64,000 nucleotides of DNA from Bacteroidota bacterium (GTDB lineage Bacteria; Bacteroidota; Bacteroidia; Bacteroidales; F082). This document shows positions 8,121-16,145 of this stretch, one piece after another; position 1 is the stretch's first letter, and every line of letters begins with the position of its first letter. A model generated the notes under the pieces. The model did not search any database, was not told the DNA's origin, and worked only from the letters and a program-made list of their open reading frames with translations. The translations under genes were made by a program, and so were the position numbers. The DNA lies in the NCBI GenBank assembly GCA_024279935.1, contig JAJRQZ010000033.1, forward strand, positions 1 through 64,000. The letters are read 5' to 3'.

Positions 8121-8759
8121 TCACATATCATCAACTGCAAAAACAATAAGCTCTTTTGGGCCGTGGGCTCCCATAACAAGTGTTTTCTCGATGTCGGCAG
8201 TACGGCTCGGCCCGGTAATTAAGGTGATTTGGGACGGTAGTTTTTCGTACTTTCTCTTCATGTTCACGAGCGCATCGCGCAGTTCATTAACAATCTGCGA
8301 CATAAGGGCAAAAACGATATGCACCTCAGGAAAGACGAACATCCTCCTTCCCGACGACAAGCCGGAAGAGACCATAACGCTCCCGAACCTGGCAACAAGA
8401 TAATCGCATCGTGTTATTCCGCCAATCTGGCTGTTGAACTTATCTGCTGAATGCTCAACATTTACCCCTGCCGAAGCAAGGAGGGATATTAGTTTCTCAT
8501 CGACTGAATATATGCTTTCCCAGCCCTTGTCATCTATCAGGAGTTTTATTTTCGATGCAAAATCCATTTCGTTTTCGCAATAAACGAAATTCCCGCCGTT
8601 TTCTTGAAGCTTGCTCACAAAGGTCATTTCAGGCTCATCGCCCATATCCACCAATATCCCCGATTTAAAGTCAATATCCTGAAACGGGTTTTCGCCCTTG
8701 CTTATAAGAGCGTTTCTAATTTCCTTGAGTATTTTCTCCTTGGTCGTACTTTCTTCCAT
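8121..8759 (-). CDS. LUD-domain protein (LutC/YkgG family)
   Basis: A 212-residue LUD (lactate utilisation) domain protein. The C-terminal TLITGPSRTADIEKTLVMGA then HGPKELIVFAVDDM is diagnostic of LutC/YkgG proteins. In LutABC systems LutC works with iron-sulfur subunits LutA and LutB in lactate oxidation, but no lutA or lutB lies here. Stand-alone LUD proteins next to ftsH and cdsA are, as I recall, a common Bacteroidota arrangement, so its role may not be lactate oxidation. It lies 44 nt downstream of ftsH. Confidence 0.85.
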   Translation of the reverse strand: MEESTTKEKILKEIRNALISKGENPFQDIDFKSGILVDMGDEPEMTFVSKLQENGGNFVYCENEMDFASKIKLLIDDKGWESIYSVDEKLISLLASAGVNVEHSADKFNSQIGGITRCDYLVARFGSVMVSSGLSSGRRMFVFPEVHIVFALMSQIVNELRDALVNMKRKYEKLPSQITLITGPSRTADIEKTLVMGAHGPKELIVFAVDDM

Positions 8760-8803
8760 AAGCTCAAACCTAATCCGCTAATAAAACACTGTTATCCAAA
8801 TTA

Positions 8804-10954
8804 TCAGGCTTTCTTTTCCTCACCATCTGTATTGGCATCATTAGTCGTTTCCCCGGCCAAATTATCAGCAGTTTCTTTTTTCCTGGCAGAGGCCTTTTTG
8901 GCAAGTTTTTGATTTTCGATATTCTTTTCGGTAAGTTGTTTAACAGAAGGCTCGTCTCCGGGTTTATTACTGATGCGGATGTTCTCACCCCACGGGCGCT
9001 TGCCAAAGACTTCCTCCAGGTCGTCGCTGAAAATAACCTCTTTTTCAAGTAATTTCTTAGCCAGTTTTACCAGGCCTTCTTTATTTTCTTTCAATATCTC
9101 AATTGCGCGATCGTAAGATTCCTGAACCATGACACTAATTTCGCTATCGATAATCTCATTGGTTTTCTCGCTGAAGGGTTTGTTAAACGAATACTCCTGT
9201 TGTCCTGACGAGTCGTAGAAACTAAGGTGGCCCACCTTTTTGCTAAGCCCGTAATATGCAACCATGGCATAGGCTTGCTTGGTAACCTTTTCCAGGTCGT
9301 TTAGGGCCCCGGTCGATATTTTCCCGAACACCCCCTCCTCGGCAGCCCTTCCGCCAAGCGTGGTAGTCATTTCGTCCAGCAACTGCTCGTATGTCGTAAT
9401 CTGCCTCTCATCGGGCAGATACCAGGCAGCACCAAGCGATTTGCCCCGAGGCACAATTGTAACCTTCACCAAAGGATGTGCATATTCGAGCAGCCAGCTT
9501 ATTGATGCATGACCTGCTTCATGATAGGCAACAACTTTTTTCTCATTTGGTGTAATGATTTTATTTTTCTTTTCCAGCCCCCCGATAATCCTGTCGATGG
9601 CATTCATGAAATCCTCGGGCATAATTTTCTCGTTGCTCTGCCTTGCGGCGATGAGGGCTGATTCGTTGCACACATTGGCTATATCTGCACCTGAGAAACC
9701 CGGTGTTTGTTTTGCGAGGAATTCAAGATTTACGCTGCTGTCTAGTTTAAGAGGCTTCATGTGGACCTGAAAAATTTCTTTTCTTTCCTTCAGATCGGGA
9801 AGTTCAACAAATATCTGGCGATCGAAGCGTCCTGCCCTCATAAGTGCCTTATCGAGTATATCCGCCCTGTTGGTTGCCGCAAGAATTATCACACCTGAGT
9901 TTGGCGTAAAGCCATCCATCTCGGTAAGTAATTGGTTAAGGGTGTTTTCCCTTTCGTCGTTGGAGCCTGTCATCGGGCTTTTCCCCCTGGCGCGGCCAAT
10001 GGCATCAATCTCGTCGATAAATATTATACTGGGTGCTTTCTCTTTGGCTTGTTTGAACAGATCCCTGACCCTGGACGCACCAACCCCAACGAACATCTCA
10101 ACAAAGTCGGAGCCCGAAATGGAGTAAAAGGGCACATGGGCCTCGCCGGCAACTGATTTTGCCAACAAGGTCTTTCCGGTACCGGGAGGGCCCACAAGCA
10201 ACACCCCTTTGGGGATTTTGCCCCCAAGCCTTGTGTATTTATCAGGTGTTTTAAGAAAATCGACTATCTCCGTTATTTCCACTTTGGCCTCTTCAAGTCC
10301 GGCAACATCCTTAAACGAGATGTTCACGCTTGTTTTCTTATCGTACATCTGCGCCTTCGATTTCCCAATATTGAATATTTGCCCTCCGGCGCCGCCGCCG
10401 CCGCGGCTCATGGAGCGCATAATAAAAAACCAGACCCCGACAATTAAAAGTATCGGGAATATCCATCCTATTATCTCCCCGCTCCAGTTGTGCCTAACCT
10501 CGTTCTCAACATAAATGGGGTCGGTAGTGTTTTTTTGCGAAGCCTCTATACGTTCAACGAATTTATCGGGTGATGTAACATTATAATAATATTGCGGGCT
10601 TTTTGGCCCAAATGTTGTTTGCCCCTTTACATCCTTGTATTTATCGGTGTTTAGCAGCTCAGGTTTTATAAATATCTCAGCCGTCTCCTTATTGACCAGG
10701 ATGATCTTTTCCACATCCTGGTTTTCAAGCATTTGCTTTAATTCGCCCCAACCGGCTTTTTTCGCTCCCTCGTCAAGGTTGAGCATGGGGAACCCAATTA
10801 TTATAAGTGCCAGGATTCCATATATCCAGTAAAAACTAAATTTTGGTTTTTTTCCGGCGCCACCGGTAAAACCCGCAAAAGGGTTTTTGTTCTCGTTGCC
10901 CTTATTCTTGCTGTTTTTTGTATTATTAGTATTGTCTTTTTTTTCTTCTGCCAT
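8804..10954 (-). CDS. ftsH: ATP-dependent zinc metalloprotease FtsH
   Basis: Membrane-bound hexameric AAA+ protease that extracts and degrades membrane and regulatory proteins. In its 716 residues: transmembrane helices at about 40-58 and 160-180 flank a periplasmic domain; a Gly-rich linker follows; Walker A GPPGTGKT is at 255-262, Walker [12 protein letters not shown] at 310-320, and the zinc-binding HEAGH at 478-482. The N-terminal Lys/Asn-rich tail and the acidic, Lys-rich C-terminal tail are extensions typical of Bacteroidota FtsH. It is the second gene after rsfS (27 nt gap) and upstream of the LUD gene. Confidence 0.98.
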   Translation of the reverse strand: MAEEKKDNTNNTKNSKNKGNENKNPFAGFTGGAGKKPKFSFYWIYGILALIIIGFPMLNLDEGAKKAGWGELKQMLENQDVEKIILVNKETAEIFIKPELLNTDKYKDVKGQTTFGPKSPQYYYNVTSPDKFVERIEASQKNTTDPIYVENEVRHNWSGEIIGWIFPILLIVGVWFFIMRSMSRGGGGAGGQIFNIGKSKAQMYDKKTSVNISFKDVAGLEEAKVEITEIVDFLKTPDKYTRLGGKIPKGVLLVGPPGTGKTLLAKSVAGEAHVPFYSISGSDFVEMFVGVGASRVRDLFKQAKEKAPSIIFIDEIDAIGRARGKSPMTGSNDERENTLNQLLTEMDGFTPNSGVIILAATNRADILDKALMRAGRFDRQIFVELPDLKERKEIFQVHMKPLKLDSSVNLEFLAKQTPGFSGADIANVCNESALIAARQSNEKIMPEDFMNAIDRIIGGLEKKNKIITPNEKKVVAYHEAGHASISWLLEYAHPLVKVTIVPRGKSLGAAWYLPDERQITTYEQLLDEMTTTLGGRAAEEGVFGKISTGALNDLEKVTKQAYAMVAYYGLSKKVGHLSFYDSSGQQEYSFNKPFSEKTNEIIDSEISVMVQESYDRAIEILKENKEGLVKLAKKLLEKEVIFSDDLEEVFGKRPWGENIRISNKPGDEPSVKQLTEKNIENQKLAKKASARKKETADNLAGETTNDANTDGEEKKA

Positions 10955-10981
10955 TATGTCAAAATATTAAATAAATGCGGC

Positions 10982-11365
10982 TCAGGCCACATCTTCATAT
11001 ATCTTAATTGTACCGTCAGCCCACAGATCCTCAAGTTTATAGAAGTTTCTTATATCCTCTAAAAATATATGGACTACAATGTCGAAGTAGTCTATCAAAA
11101 TCCATTCCGAATTTTCGTATCCTTCCTTGTGGAACGGCTTTATCTTAAGTTCTTCAGAAACACATTTTAAAATATTATCGTAAATACTGTCCACCTGGGT
11201 TGTGGAAGTTCCGCTACAAATCACAAAATAATTCGTAACCGAGTTCTCAATTCCCGAGATATCGATACTAATGAGGTTTTTCGCCTTCTTTTCCTGCATT
11301 GCGGATATAAGTGCTTTAAGTAGAATCTTGGTTTCTTTGTCTGTTGTACTTTTTACCATAAACAT
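10982..11365 (-). CDS. rsfS: Ribosome silencing factor RsfS
   Basis: Binds ribosomal protein uL14 and blocks subunit joining when nutrients are scarce. About 127 residues with the family core: LISIDISGIENSVTNYFVIC, STTQVDSIYDNI, GYENSEWILIDYFDIVVHIF and the final YKLEDLWADG. The open frame extends to a TTG at 11383, but that codon lies within the -7 promoter box (11381-11388). The ATG at 11365, or the ATG two codons later at 11359, is therefore the real start. First gene of the rsfS-ftsH run. Confidence 0.95.
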   Translation of the reverse strand: MFMVKSTTDKETKILLKALISAMQEKKAKNLISIDISGIENSVTNYFVICSGTSTTQVDSIYDNILKCVSEELKIKPFHKEGYENSEWILIDYFDIVVHIFLEDIRNFYKLEDLWADGTIKIYEDVA

Positions 11366-11380
11366 TTTAAATTCAGGGAA

Positions 11381-11388
11381 CAAAAATA
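11381..11388 (-). promoter_or_regulatory. -7 promoter box of rsfS-ftsH (TATTTTTG)
   Basis: Minus-strand TATTTTTG, 15 nt before the ATG at 11365. It rules out the upstream TTG as a start. Confidence 0.6.
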
Positions 11389-11470
11389 ATGAATTTGCCA
11401 GTTTAATCTTAAAACTTTATACTTTAGTCGAATATTTAAGGTTTTTTGTAAGAAAACGCAGATTGTAAGC

Positions 11471-12214
11471 ATGGATTTCCAAATTGAAGAAATAGAAAGC
11501 TTAGGCTCCACCAACGATTATTTGTTTAAGCTAACAACTAATGAGACCGCGAAAGAAGGTAAAATAATCATTGCCCAAGACCAGTTTAAAGGTAAAGGGA
11601 CCGCTAATAACAAATGGGAAAGCGAAGCAGGCAAAAACCTTACTTTCAGTATTTTGATTCAACCTGATTTTATTAAGGCAGGAGATCAGTTTGTCATTAC
11701 ACAAATAGTCTCGCTGGCATTGGTAAACAGCTTGTCGGATTTTCTGGATGCCGATAAACTAAAGATTAAGTGGCCGAACGATATTTATTATTCCGACGGG
11801 AAACTTGCGGGAATCTTGATTCAAAACATAATAAAAGGCCCTTATATTTCGCATTCGGTGATTGGAATTGGCTTAAATGTTAATCAGGAACGTTTTTGCT
11901 CAGATGCGCCCAACCCAATTTCAATGGCACAGATCACCAACAAGACATTTGATCCAAATGATGTTTTAAAGAAAGTTTTAGAATCCTTCGAGGAAAATTA
12001 TTATCGTTTTAAGCTGTTTCCCAAAACAAAATGGCTTGAAAAATCTTATCTCGATAAAATGTTCAGGTTTAATAATTTATATGAGTTTACCGAAAACGCG
12101 CGGTCATTCAAGGGCAAAATCAAGGGCATTGACAATTATGGGAGGTTGATTGTCACCAAACAAAAGGGTGAGGAAAAAATTTATGGCTTCAAAGAAATTG
12201 AGTTCGTGATTTAA
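11471..12214 (+). CDS. birA: Biotin-[acetyl-CoA-carboxylase] ligase
   Basis: Attaches biotin to carboxylase carrier proteins through biotinyl-AMP. The 247 residues hold only the catalytic and C-terminal domains; the DNA-binding helix-turn-helix of E. coli BirA is absent, so it is not expected to act as a repressor. Seen motifs: SLGSTNDYL near the N-terminus; the adenylate-binding loop reads KGKGTANNKWES in place of the usual GRGRRGRxW form; KIKWPNDIYYSDGKLAGIL and IGIGLNVNQ are standard. It is divergent from rsfS across an 88-bp gap. Confidence 0.94.
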   Translation: MDFQIEEIESLGSTNDYLFKLTTNETAKEGKIIIAQDQFKGKGTANNKWESEAGKNLTFSILIQPDFIKAGDQFVITQIVSLALVNSLSDFLDADKLKIKWPNDIYYSDGKLAGILIQNIIKGPYISHSVIGIGLNVNQERFCSDAPNPISMAQITNKTFDPNDVLKKVLESFEENYYRFKLFPKTKWLEKSYLDKMFRFNNLYEFTENARSFKGKIKGIDNYGRLIVTKQKGEEKIYGFKEIEFVI

Positions 12215-12276
12215 AGTTTTCTCGGCTTGGCAGCTCAACTTTTTATATCTTGCCGCTCCGGCTCGTAGCCGAATGC

Positions 12277-12678
12277 CTAAAAAACCTTATTGAGGTTCTC
12301 GGCCATAACGTTGACAAGGTTTTCCAAAGGCCGTTTGGCCATCATGGCAAGCATAGGGTTAAGGTCTGCCTCAACATCAACGCCACCGATGGTTTTTTGT
12401 TCGTTCAAGCTATCTTCAACAAGTTTAACGTTCAAGCTAAATTTGAAAGGAGCCTTCCCAACAGGGATAATTTTCAAGGCAGAGAAAGGGGTTTTTTCCT
12501 CAAACTTCAAACTCAAATCGGCCATGCCTTTTATCGTAAACGAACAGCCATCGGTATCCGACTTCCAATTTACGATTTGCTCGGGCATGAGGTTCTCATA
12601 ATTATTAAAATCATTTAAGAATTCATAAACCTTTTTCTTACTGGCGTTAATATTAACTTTTTTGCCTTCAATATGCAT
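12277..12678 (-). CDS. SRPBCC (START-like) family protein
   Basis: A 133-residue single-domain protein with the helix-grip pattern of the SRPBCC/START superfamily. The N-terminal KVYEFLNDFNNYENLMPEQI is the typical first helix of polyketide cyclase/SRPBCC proteins, followed by beta-strands and a long C-terminal helix (RPLENLVNVMAENLNKVF). There are no catalytic residues to point to; the fold binds hydrophobic ligands. It lies 40 nt downstream of pyrE, presumably co-transcribed, and converges on birA. Function unknown. Confidence 0.75.
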   Translation of the reverse strand: MHIEGKKVNINASKKKVYEFLNDFNNYENLMPEQIVNWKSDTDGCSFTIKGMADLSLKFEEKTPFSALKIIPVGKAPFKFSLNVKLVEDSLNEQKTIGGVDVEADLNPMLAMMAKRPLENLVNVMAENLNKVF

Positions 12679-12718
12679 AATATTAATTGTGTTTTAGTTT
12701 TAATAATAGTGTTCGCGG

Positions 12719-13369
12719 CTATTTTCTGGCGTCGCTCCATGCCTGGGGATCTTTGCGCCAATCCATCAGAGGTAGTAGGTCGCTATTGGAAATGTAATTG
12801 CCCTCAGTAGCAATTTTAACTAAATTATCATAATCCGAAAGCGTAACCAATTGACAATTAGCCTTTTCAAAATTCTCAGCGGCTTTCTGCAGACCATAAG
12901 TAAAAATGGCCACCATGCCTTTTACGCTTGCGCCAGCATCGCGCAAGGCATCAACGGCCTTAAGGCTGCTCTTTCCTGTCGAGACCAGGTCTTCAATAAC
13001 AACAACAGATTGCCCCGGGTTGATCACGCCCTCAATTTTATTTGTCATTCCGTGTTTTTTCCCTGACGGCCTAACATAAATCAATGGCAAACCCATTGCT
13101 GCCGCAACCAATGCCGCTTGCGGGATCCCCGCTGTTGCAACCCCGGCAATAACATCAACTTCGCCAAACTTGTCTTCAATGGCTTCAACAATCTGTTGGC
13201 GGATGTAGGTACGTATCTTAGGAAATGAGAGCGCAATCCTGTTGTCGCAGTAAATTGGCGACTTAAGCCCTGAAGCCCATGTAAAAGGCTCGGCATTATT
13301 AAGTTTTATTGCTTTAATTTGCAGAAGCGATTCTGCAACTTTAGCGGCTGAATCCGAATTATAAATCAT
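12719..13369 (-). CDS. pyrE: Orotate phosphoribosyltransferase
   Basis: Fifth step of pyrimidine synthesis: orotate plus PRPP gives OMP. Its 216 residues include FTWASGLKSPIYCDNRIALS near the N-terminus and the PRPP-binding motif VVVIEDLVSTGKSSLKAV. The start MIYNSDSAAKVAESLLQIKA agrees with Bacteroidota homologues, so the ATG at 13369 is credible. That places it only 8 bp from the divergent NUDIX start codon, with its -7 box TACATTTG overlapping the NUDIX start. The mRNA is therefore probably leaderless. The SRPBCC gene lies downstream. Confidence 0.97.
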   Translation of the reverse strand: MIYNSDSAAKVAESLLQIKAIKLNNAEPFTWASGLKSPIYCDNRIALSFPKIRTYIRQQIVEAIEDKFGEVDVIAGVATAGIPQAALVAAAMGLPLIYVRPSGKKHGMTNKIEGVINPGQSVVVIEDLVSTGKSSLKAVDALRDAGASVKGMVAIFTYGLQKAAENFEKANCQLVTLSDYDNLVKIATEGNYISNSDLLPLMDWRKDPQAWSDARK

Positions 13370-13374
13370 GGGTG

Positions 13375-13382
13375 CAAATGTA
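13375..13382 (-). promoter_or_regulatory. -7 promoter box of pyrE (TACATTTG), overlapping the NUDIX start codon
   Basis: Minus-strand TACATTTG ends 5 nt before the pyrE ATG. Transcription would start at or next to the start codon. The -33 region would lie inside the NUDIX coding sequence; no good TTTG is seen there. Confidence 0.5.
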
Positions 13383-13986
13383 TAAAGTTTTTATTAACGA
13401 CTTATTAATTGTCCTTAAATCGGAAAGTATTGATAATGCTGCTGATACTGAAGTTATTACAATCGGCAATCCTGATATTATGAAGGGTTTTATCAGCCAA
13501 TTGCTTAGTGAGAATATAACAGGCGACAAGATTCTGGTTTCATCGAATGAAGATGAGCTTTTCGATGTTTTCTCTTCCTGCTTTAAAGTTATTAACGCTG
13601 CCGGCGGATTAGTGCTCAATAAAAACTCAAAAGTCCTGTTCATAAAACGTTTCGGCCTTTGGGATTTCCCAAAAGGAAAAATGGAAAAGGGGGAAAGCCC
13701 GGAAGAAACTGCTATAAGGGAAGTGGAAGAAGAAACATCGGTGAGAGGTCTTGAAATAACGAATCAGCTTCCCTCGACATGGCATATTTATAAACTAAAG
13801 CAAAATTGGGTCCTGAAGAAAACCTTCTGGTTTGAGATGAGGACCGATAGCGACTCGAAGCTATTCCCCCAAAAAAAAGAAGATATCGAAACTGCCGAAT
13901 GGCGAAACCCTGAAGAAGCGGAAGAGCTTCTGAAATTATCATATCGCTCACTGAGAGAGGGCTTTAAAACCTATTTTAATTATTGA
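13378..13986 (+). CDS. NUDIX hydrolase
   Basis: About 202 residues. The C-terminal half is a NUDIX domain with the box GKMEKGESPEETAIREVEEE then TSV, which fits GX5EX7REUXEE; FGLWDFPKGK precedes it. The N-terminal about 70 residues are an extra domain of unknown role. NUDIX enzymes cleave nucleoside diphosphates linked to another moiety; the substrate here is unknown. I prefer the ATG at 13378 (MYKVFIND) to the GTG at 13372. It is divergent from pyrE, with start codons 8 bp apart, and is followed by coaD 42 nt later. Confidence 0.92.
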   Translation: MYKVFINDLLIVLKSESIDNAADTEVITIGNPDIMKGFISQLLSENITGDKILVSSNEDELFDVFSSCFKVINAAGGLVLNKNSKVLFIKRFGLWDFPKGKMEKGESPEETAIREVEEETSVRGLEITNQLPSTWHIYKLKQNWVLKKTFWFEMRTDSDSKLFPQKKEDIETAEWRNPEEAEELLKLSYRSLREGFKTYFNY

Positions 13987-14028
13987 TGAACAAATATTAC
14001 TTTTACATATTAAATAAAACTGATTTCC

Positions 14029-14490
14029 ATGATGGATAAAATTGCGATCTTTCCCGGTTCCTTCGACCCAATTACGCTCGGACATGTTTCAATAGTTAAG
14101 AGGGCGGCACCTTTGTTCGACAAAATTATTGTTTCCATAGGCATAAATTCGTTAAAGAAATATATGTTTTCAGTGGAAAAACGAAAAAAATGGATTACGG
14201 ATGTTTTTAAGGATCTTGAAAATGTCGAAGTTGAAACCTATGAGGGCTTAACAATTGGCTATTGCAAAAAAGTGGGGGCAAACTATATTTTAAGAGGCCT
14301 GCGCACCGCCGCCGATTTTGAGTTTGAGCGGGGCATCGGGCAGGTCAACCACATGATGAGCGACAATATCGAAACCGTATTCCTATTAACAGAGGCCAAA
14401 TACACGCCCATAACTTCTTCCATTGTTCGCGACGTTTTTAAGAATGGCGGCGACGTATCAAAATTAATCCCATCTGAAGTAACATTATAG
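14029..14490 (+). CDS. coaD: Phosphopantetheine adenylyltransferase
   Basis: Penultimate step of coenzyme A synthesis: 4'-phosphopantetheine plus ATP gives dephospho-CoA. Its 153 residues match the family length. The nucleotidyl-transferase motif FPGSFDPITLGHVSIVKRA is at the N-terminus (the T/LxGH loop), and the C-terminal ITSSIVRDVFKNGGDVSKLIP carries the SSxxR phosphate-binding segment. Two ATG codons in tandem begin the frame; either may be used. The TlpA-like gene follows after 38 nt. Confidence 0.97.
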   Translation: MMDKIAIFPGSFDPITLGHVSIVKRAAPLFDKIIVSIGINSLKKYMFSVEKRKKWITDVFKDLENVEVETYEGLTIGYCKKVGANYILRGLRTAADFEFERGIGQVNHMMSDNIETVFLLTEAKYTPITSSIVRDVFKNGGDVSKLIPSEVTL

Positions 14491-14528
14491 TATTGTCAAC
14501 GTTGATGACATAACACAAAATTTATCAA

Positions 14529-15917
14529 TTGAAAAAACTTATCTTATTTCCGATCCTTTTACTGATACTAAACGTATTCGGTCAAGAAATCGAAGTTTCC
14601 GGCCACGCTCTGGGCTCGAAAAACCAATTGGTGCGTTTAATTTCTCTTGAAGATCAGTTCTCGGAACTGGAAAAAACTATCGCTACCACACGAAGCGGCG
14701 AAAACGGGGAATTCCACTTAAAAAGCAAGATAGCAGGGCTTCGTATGGCTTTAGTTGCGCTGGATTTGAAAAAAGCCGAGATTTTCTTGCAAGCCGGCGA
14801 CAATGTTCGATTACAGTTTTTGGAGGACACCTCCTCAGGAAACAAGTCAATCTACGAACAACAGCCTTTGCTATATGAATTCTTGGCACCCAATGCTTTA
14901 AACACCAATATCCAAAATTTCAATATTGTTTATAATAATTTTCTTTTGCGGAATTTTATAAAACTTTCGAGGTCGAGAAGCAACAAGCTCATTATCGACT
15001 TCAGACATGAAACGGATTCGATGTTCGGCAATTTCCACAACGACTTTTTCAAGGATTACAGAAGATACAAAATAGCATCGCTCGAGCTGGCTAGTCGTAA
15101 AAAAAACGAAATCAAGCTCATAAATGAATACTTCTTGAACAATAAAATATTATATAACAACATAGAGTACAGTAGTTTATTCAAGGAAGTCTTTAATAAT
15201 TACTTATTGTCGGGCAAAAGCGGCATCGACTACGCAAAACTCGTGGAAACGGTAAACTATTCATCGGGCTATAAGCAGCTCGATCAATTAATTTCGCAGG
15301 GGAACATCCAACTTGCCAATGACGCTCGATTGAGGGAGCTTATAGGGATTATTGGTTTGGCAAAGTTTTATAACACAAGAGGTTTCAACCGGAACAATGT
15401 TATTAAACTGCTTCGGCAAGTAGGGCGCAACAGCAGTTTCAGCGAGCATAGGAATATCGCCGGAAACTATATCGCAAAGCTTCAAAAACTAGTTTATGGT
15501 TCCCCATCCCCGCGGTTTTCGCTTAAAAGCCAGGAAGGTAAAATAATTTCCACTGATAGTTTACAAGGAAAATTCACCTTGCTCATGTTCATAAAAGAAA
15601 ACTCCCGTATATGCATTTCGCATATCAGCATGATAGACGAGATCAGGCAAATGTTCAATTCCAAATTGAGGATAATCAGCCTTGTAAAAGGAGACCCCCG
15701 TAAGATAAACAATTTTATGTATGAGCGGGATTACGAATGGCCTACAGCACGAATAGACGACATATTGCTCTTGGAAAAGTTCAATATAAAAGTATTCCCG
15801 TCCTATGTCTTATTAAATCCCGACGGGAGCATCGCCTCGGCAACAGCGCCCATGCCTGACGAAAACCTGGCCAACTTCATTAATGCGCTTATGAAAAGAT
15901 GGGAGGCAGGAAACTGA
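14529..15917 (+). CDS. Exported TlpA-like thioredoxin-fold protein lacking CxxC
   Basis: A 462-residue exported protein starting at TTG (14529). A signal peptide (KKLILFPILLLILNVFGQ) is followed by a beta-rich N-terminal domain of the DUF4369/TlpA type, a helical middle, and a C-terminal thioredoxin-like domain from about residue 320 (SPRFSLKSQEGKIISTDSLQ; later VFPSYVLLNPDGSI with the cis-Pro). The position of the usual CxxC reads NSRICISHI, leaving one cysteine, so a dithiol redox role is unlikely. Bacteroidota hold many such proteins at the periplasmic face. It is probably co-transcribed with coaD. Confidence 0.8.
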   Translation: MKKLILFPILLLILNVFGQEIEVSGHALGSKNQLVRLISLEDQFSELEKTIATTRSGENGEFHLKSKIAGLRMALVALDLKKAEIFLQAGDNVRLQFLEDTSSGNKSIYEQQPLLYEFLAPNALNTNIQNFNIVYNNFLLRNFIKLSRSRSNKLIIDFRHETDSMFGNFHNDFFKDYRRYKIASLELASRKKNEIKLINEYFLNNKILYNNIEYSSLFKEVFNNYLLSGKSGIDYAKLVETVNYSSGYKQLDQLISQGNIQLANDARLRELIGIIGLAKFYNTRGFNRNNVIKLLRQVGRNSSFSEHRNIAGNYIAKLQKLVYGSPSPRFSLKSQEGKIISTDSLQGKFTLLMFIKENSRICISHISMIDEIRQMFNSKLRIISLVKGDPRKINNFMYERDYEWPTARIDDILLLEKFNIKVFPSYVLLNPDGSIASATAPMPDENLANFINALMKRWEAGN

Positions 15918-16048
15918 GGGGTTCGGAGTTCAGTAAGCTGTGCCCAGGATACAGGGCTTAATTCCACCATCCAAAGTATTTAGTTGCAAATTCGTAGCTT
16001 CAAGTACTTTTGGGCAATGCATGCAATAATCATTTTTAAGAATATTCA

Positions 16049-16079
16049 TTTGGTATAATCTGAAATCAGAGTATTTTTG
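16049..16079 (+). promoter_or_regulatory. secA promoter: TTTG-N19-TATTTTTG
   Basis: TTTG (16049-16052) and TATTTTTG (16072-16079) are separated by exactly 19 bp, the Bacteroidota -33/-7 arrangement. This is the best full promoter in the window. It predicts a leader of about 60 nt before secA. Confidence 0.75.
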
Positions 16080-16145
16080 CCTAATGCAAATGCTAATGGA
16101 ATAATTATTGATATCCAATAGCTTCAATCTTTTTAAGACAAAGAA

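Noticed and set aside
12259-12271. Hairpin CGGCT-CGT-AGCCG between birA and the SRPBCC gene as a terminator
   Set aside because: The 5-bp stem has no T-run on either strand.
15930-16127. A 65-codon minus-strand frame upstream of secA
   Set aside because: It overlaps the secA promoter, has no recognisable protein features and no promoter of its own.
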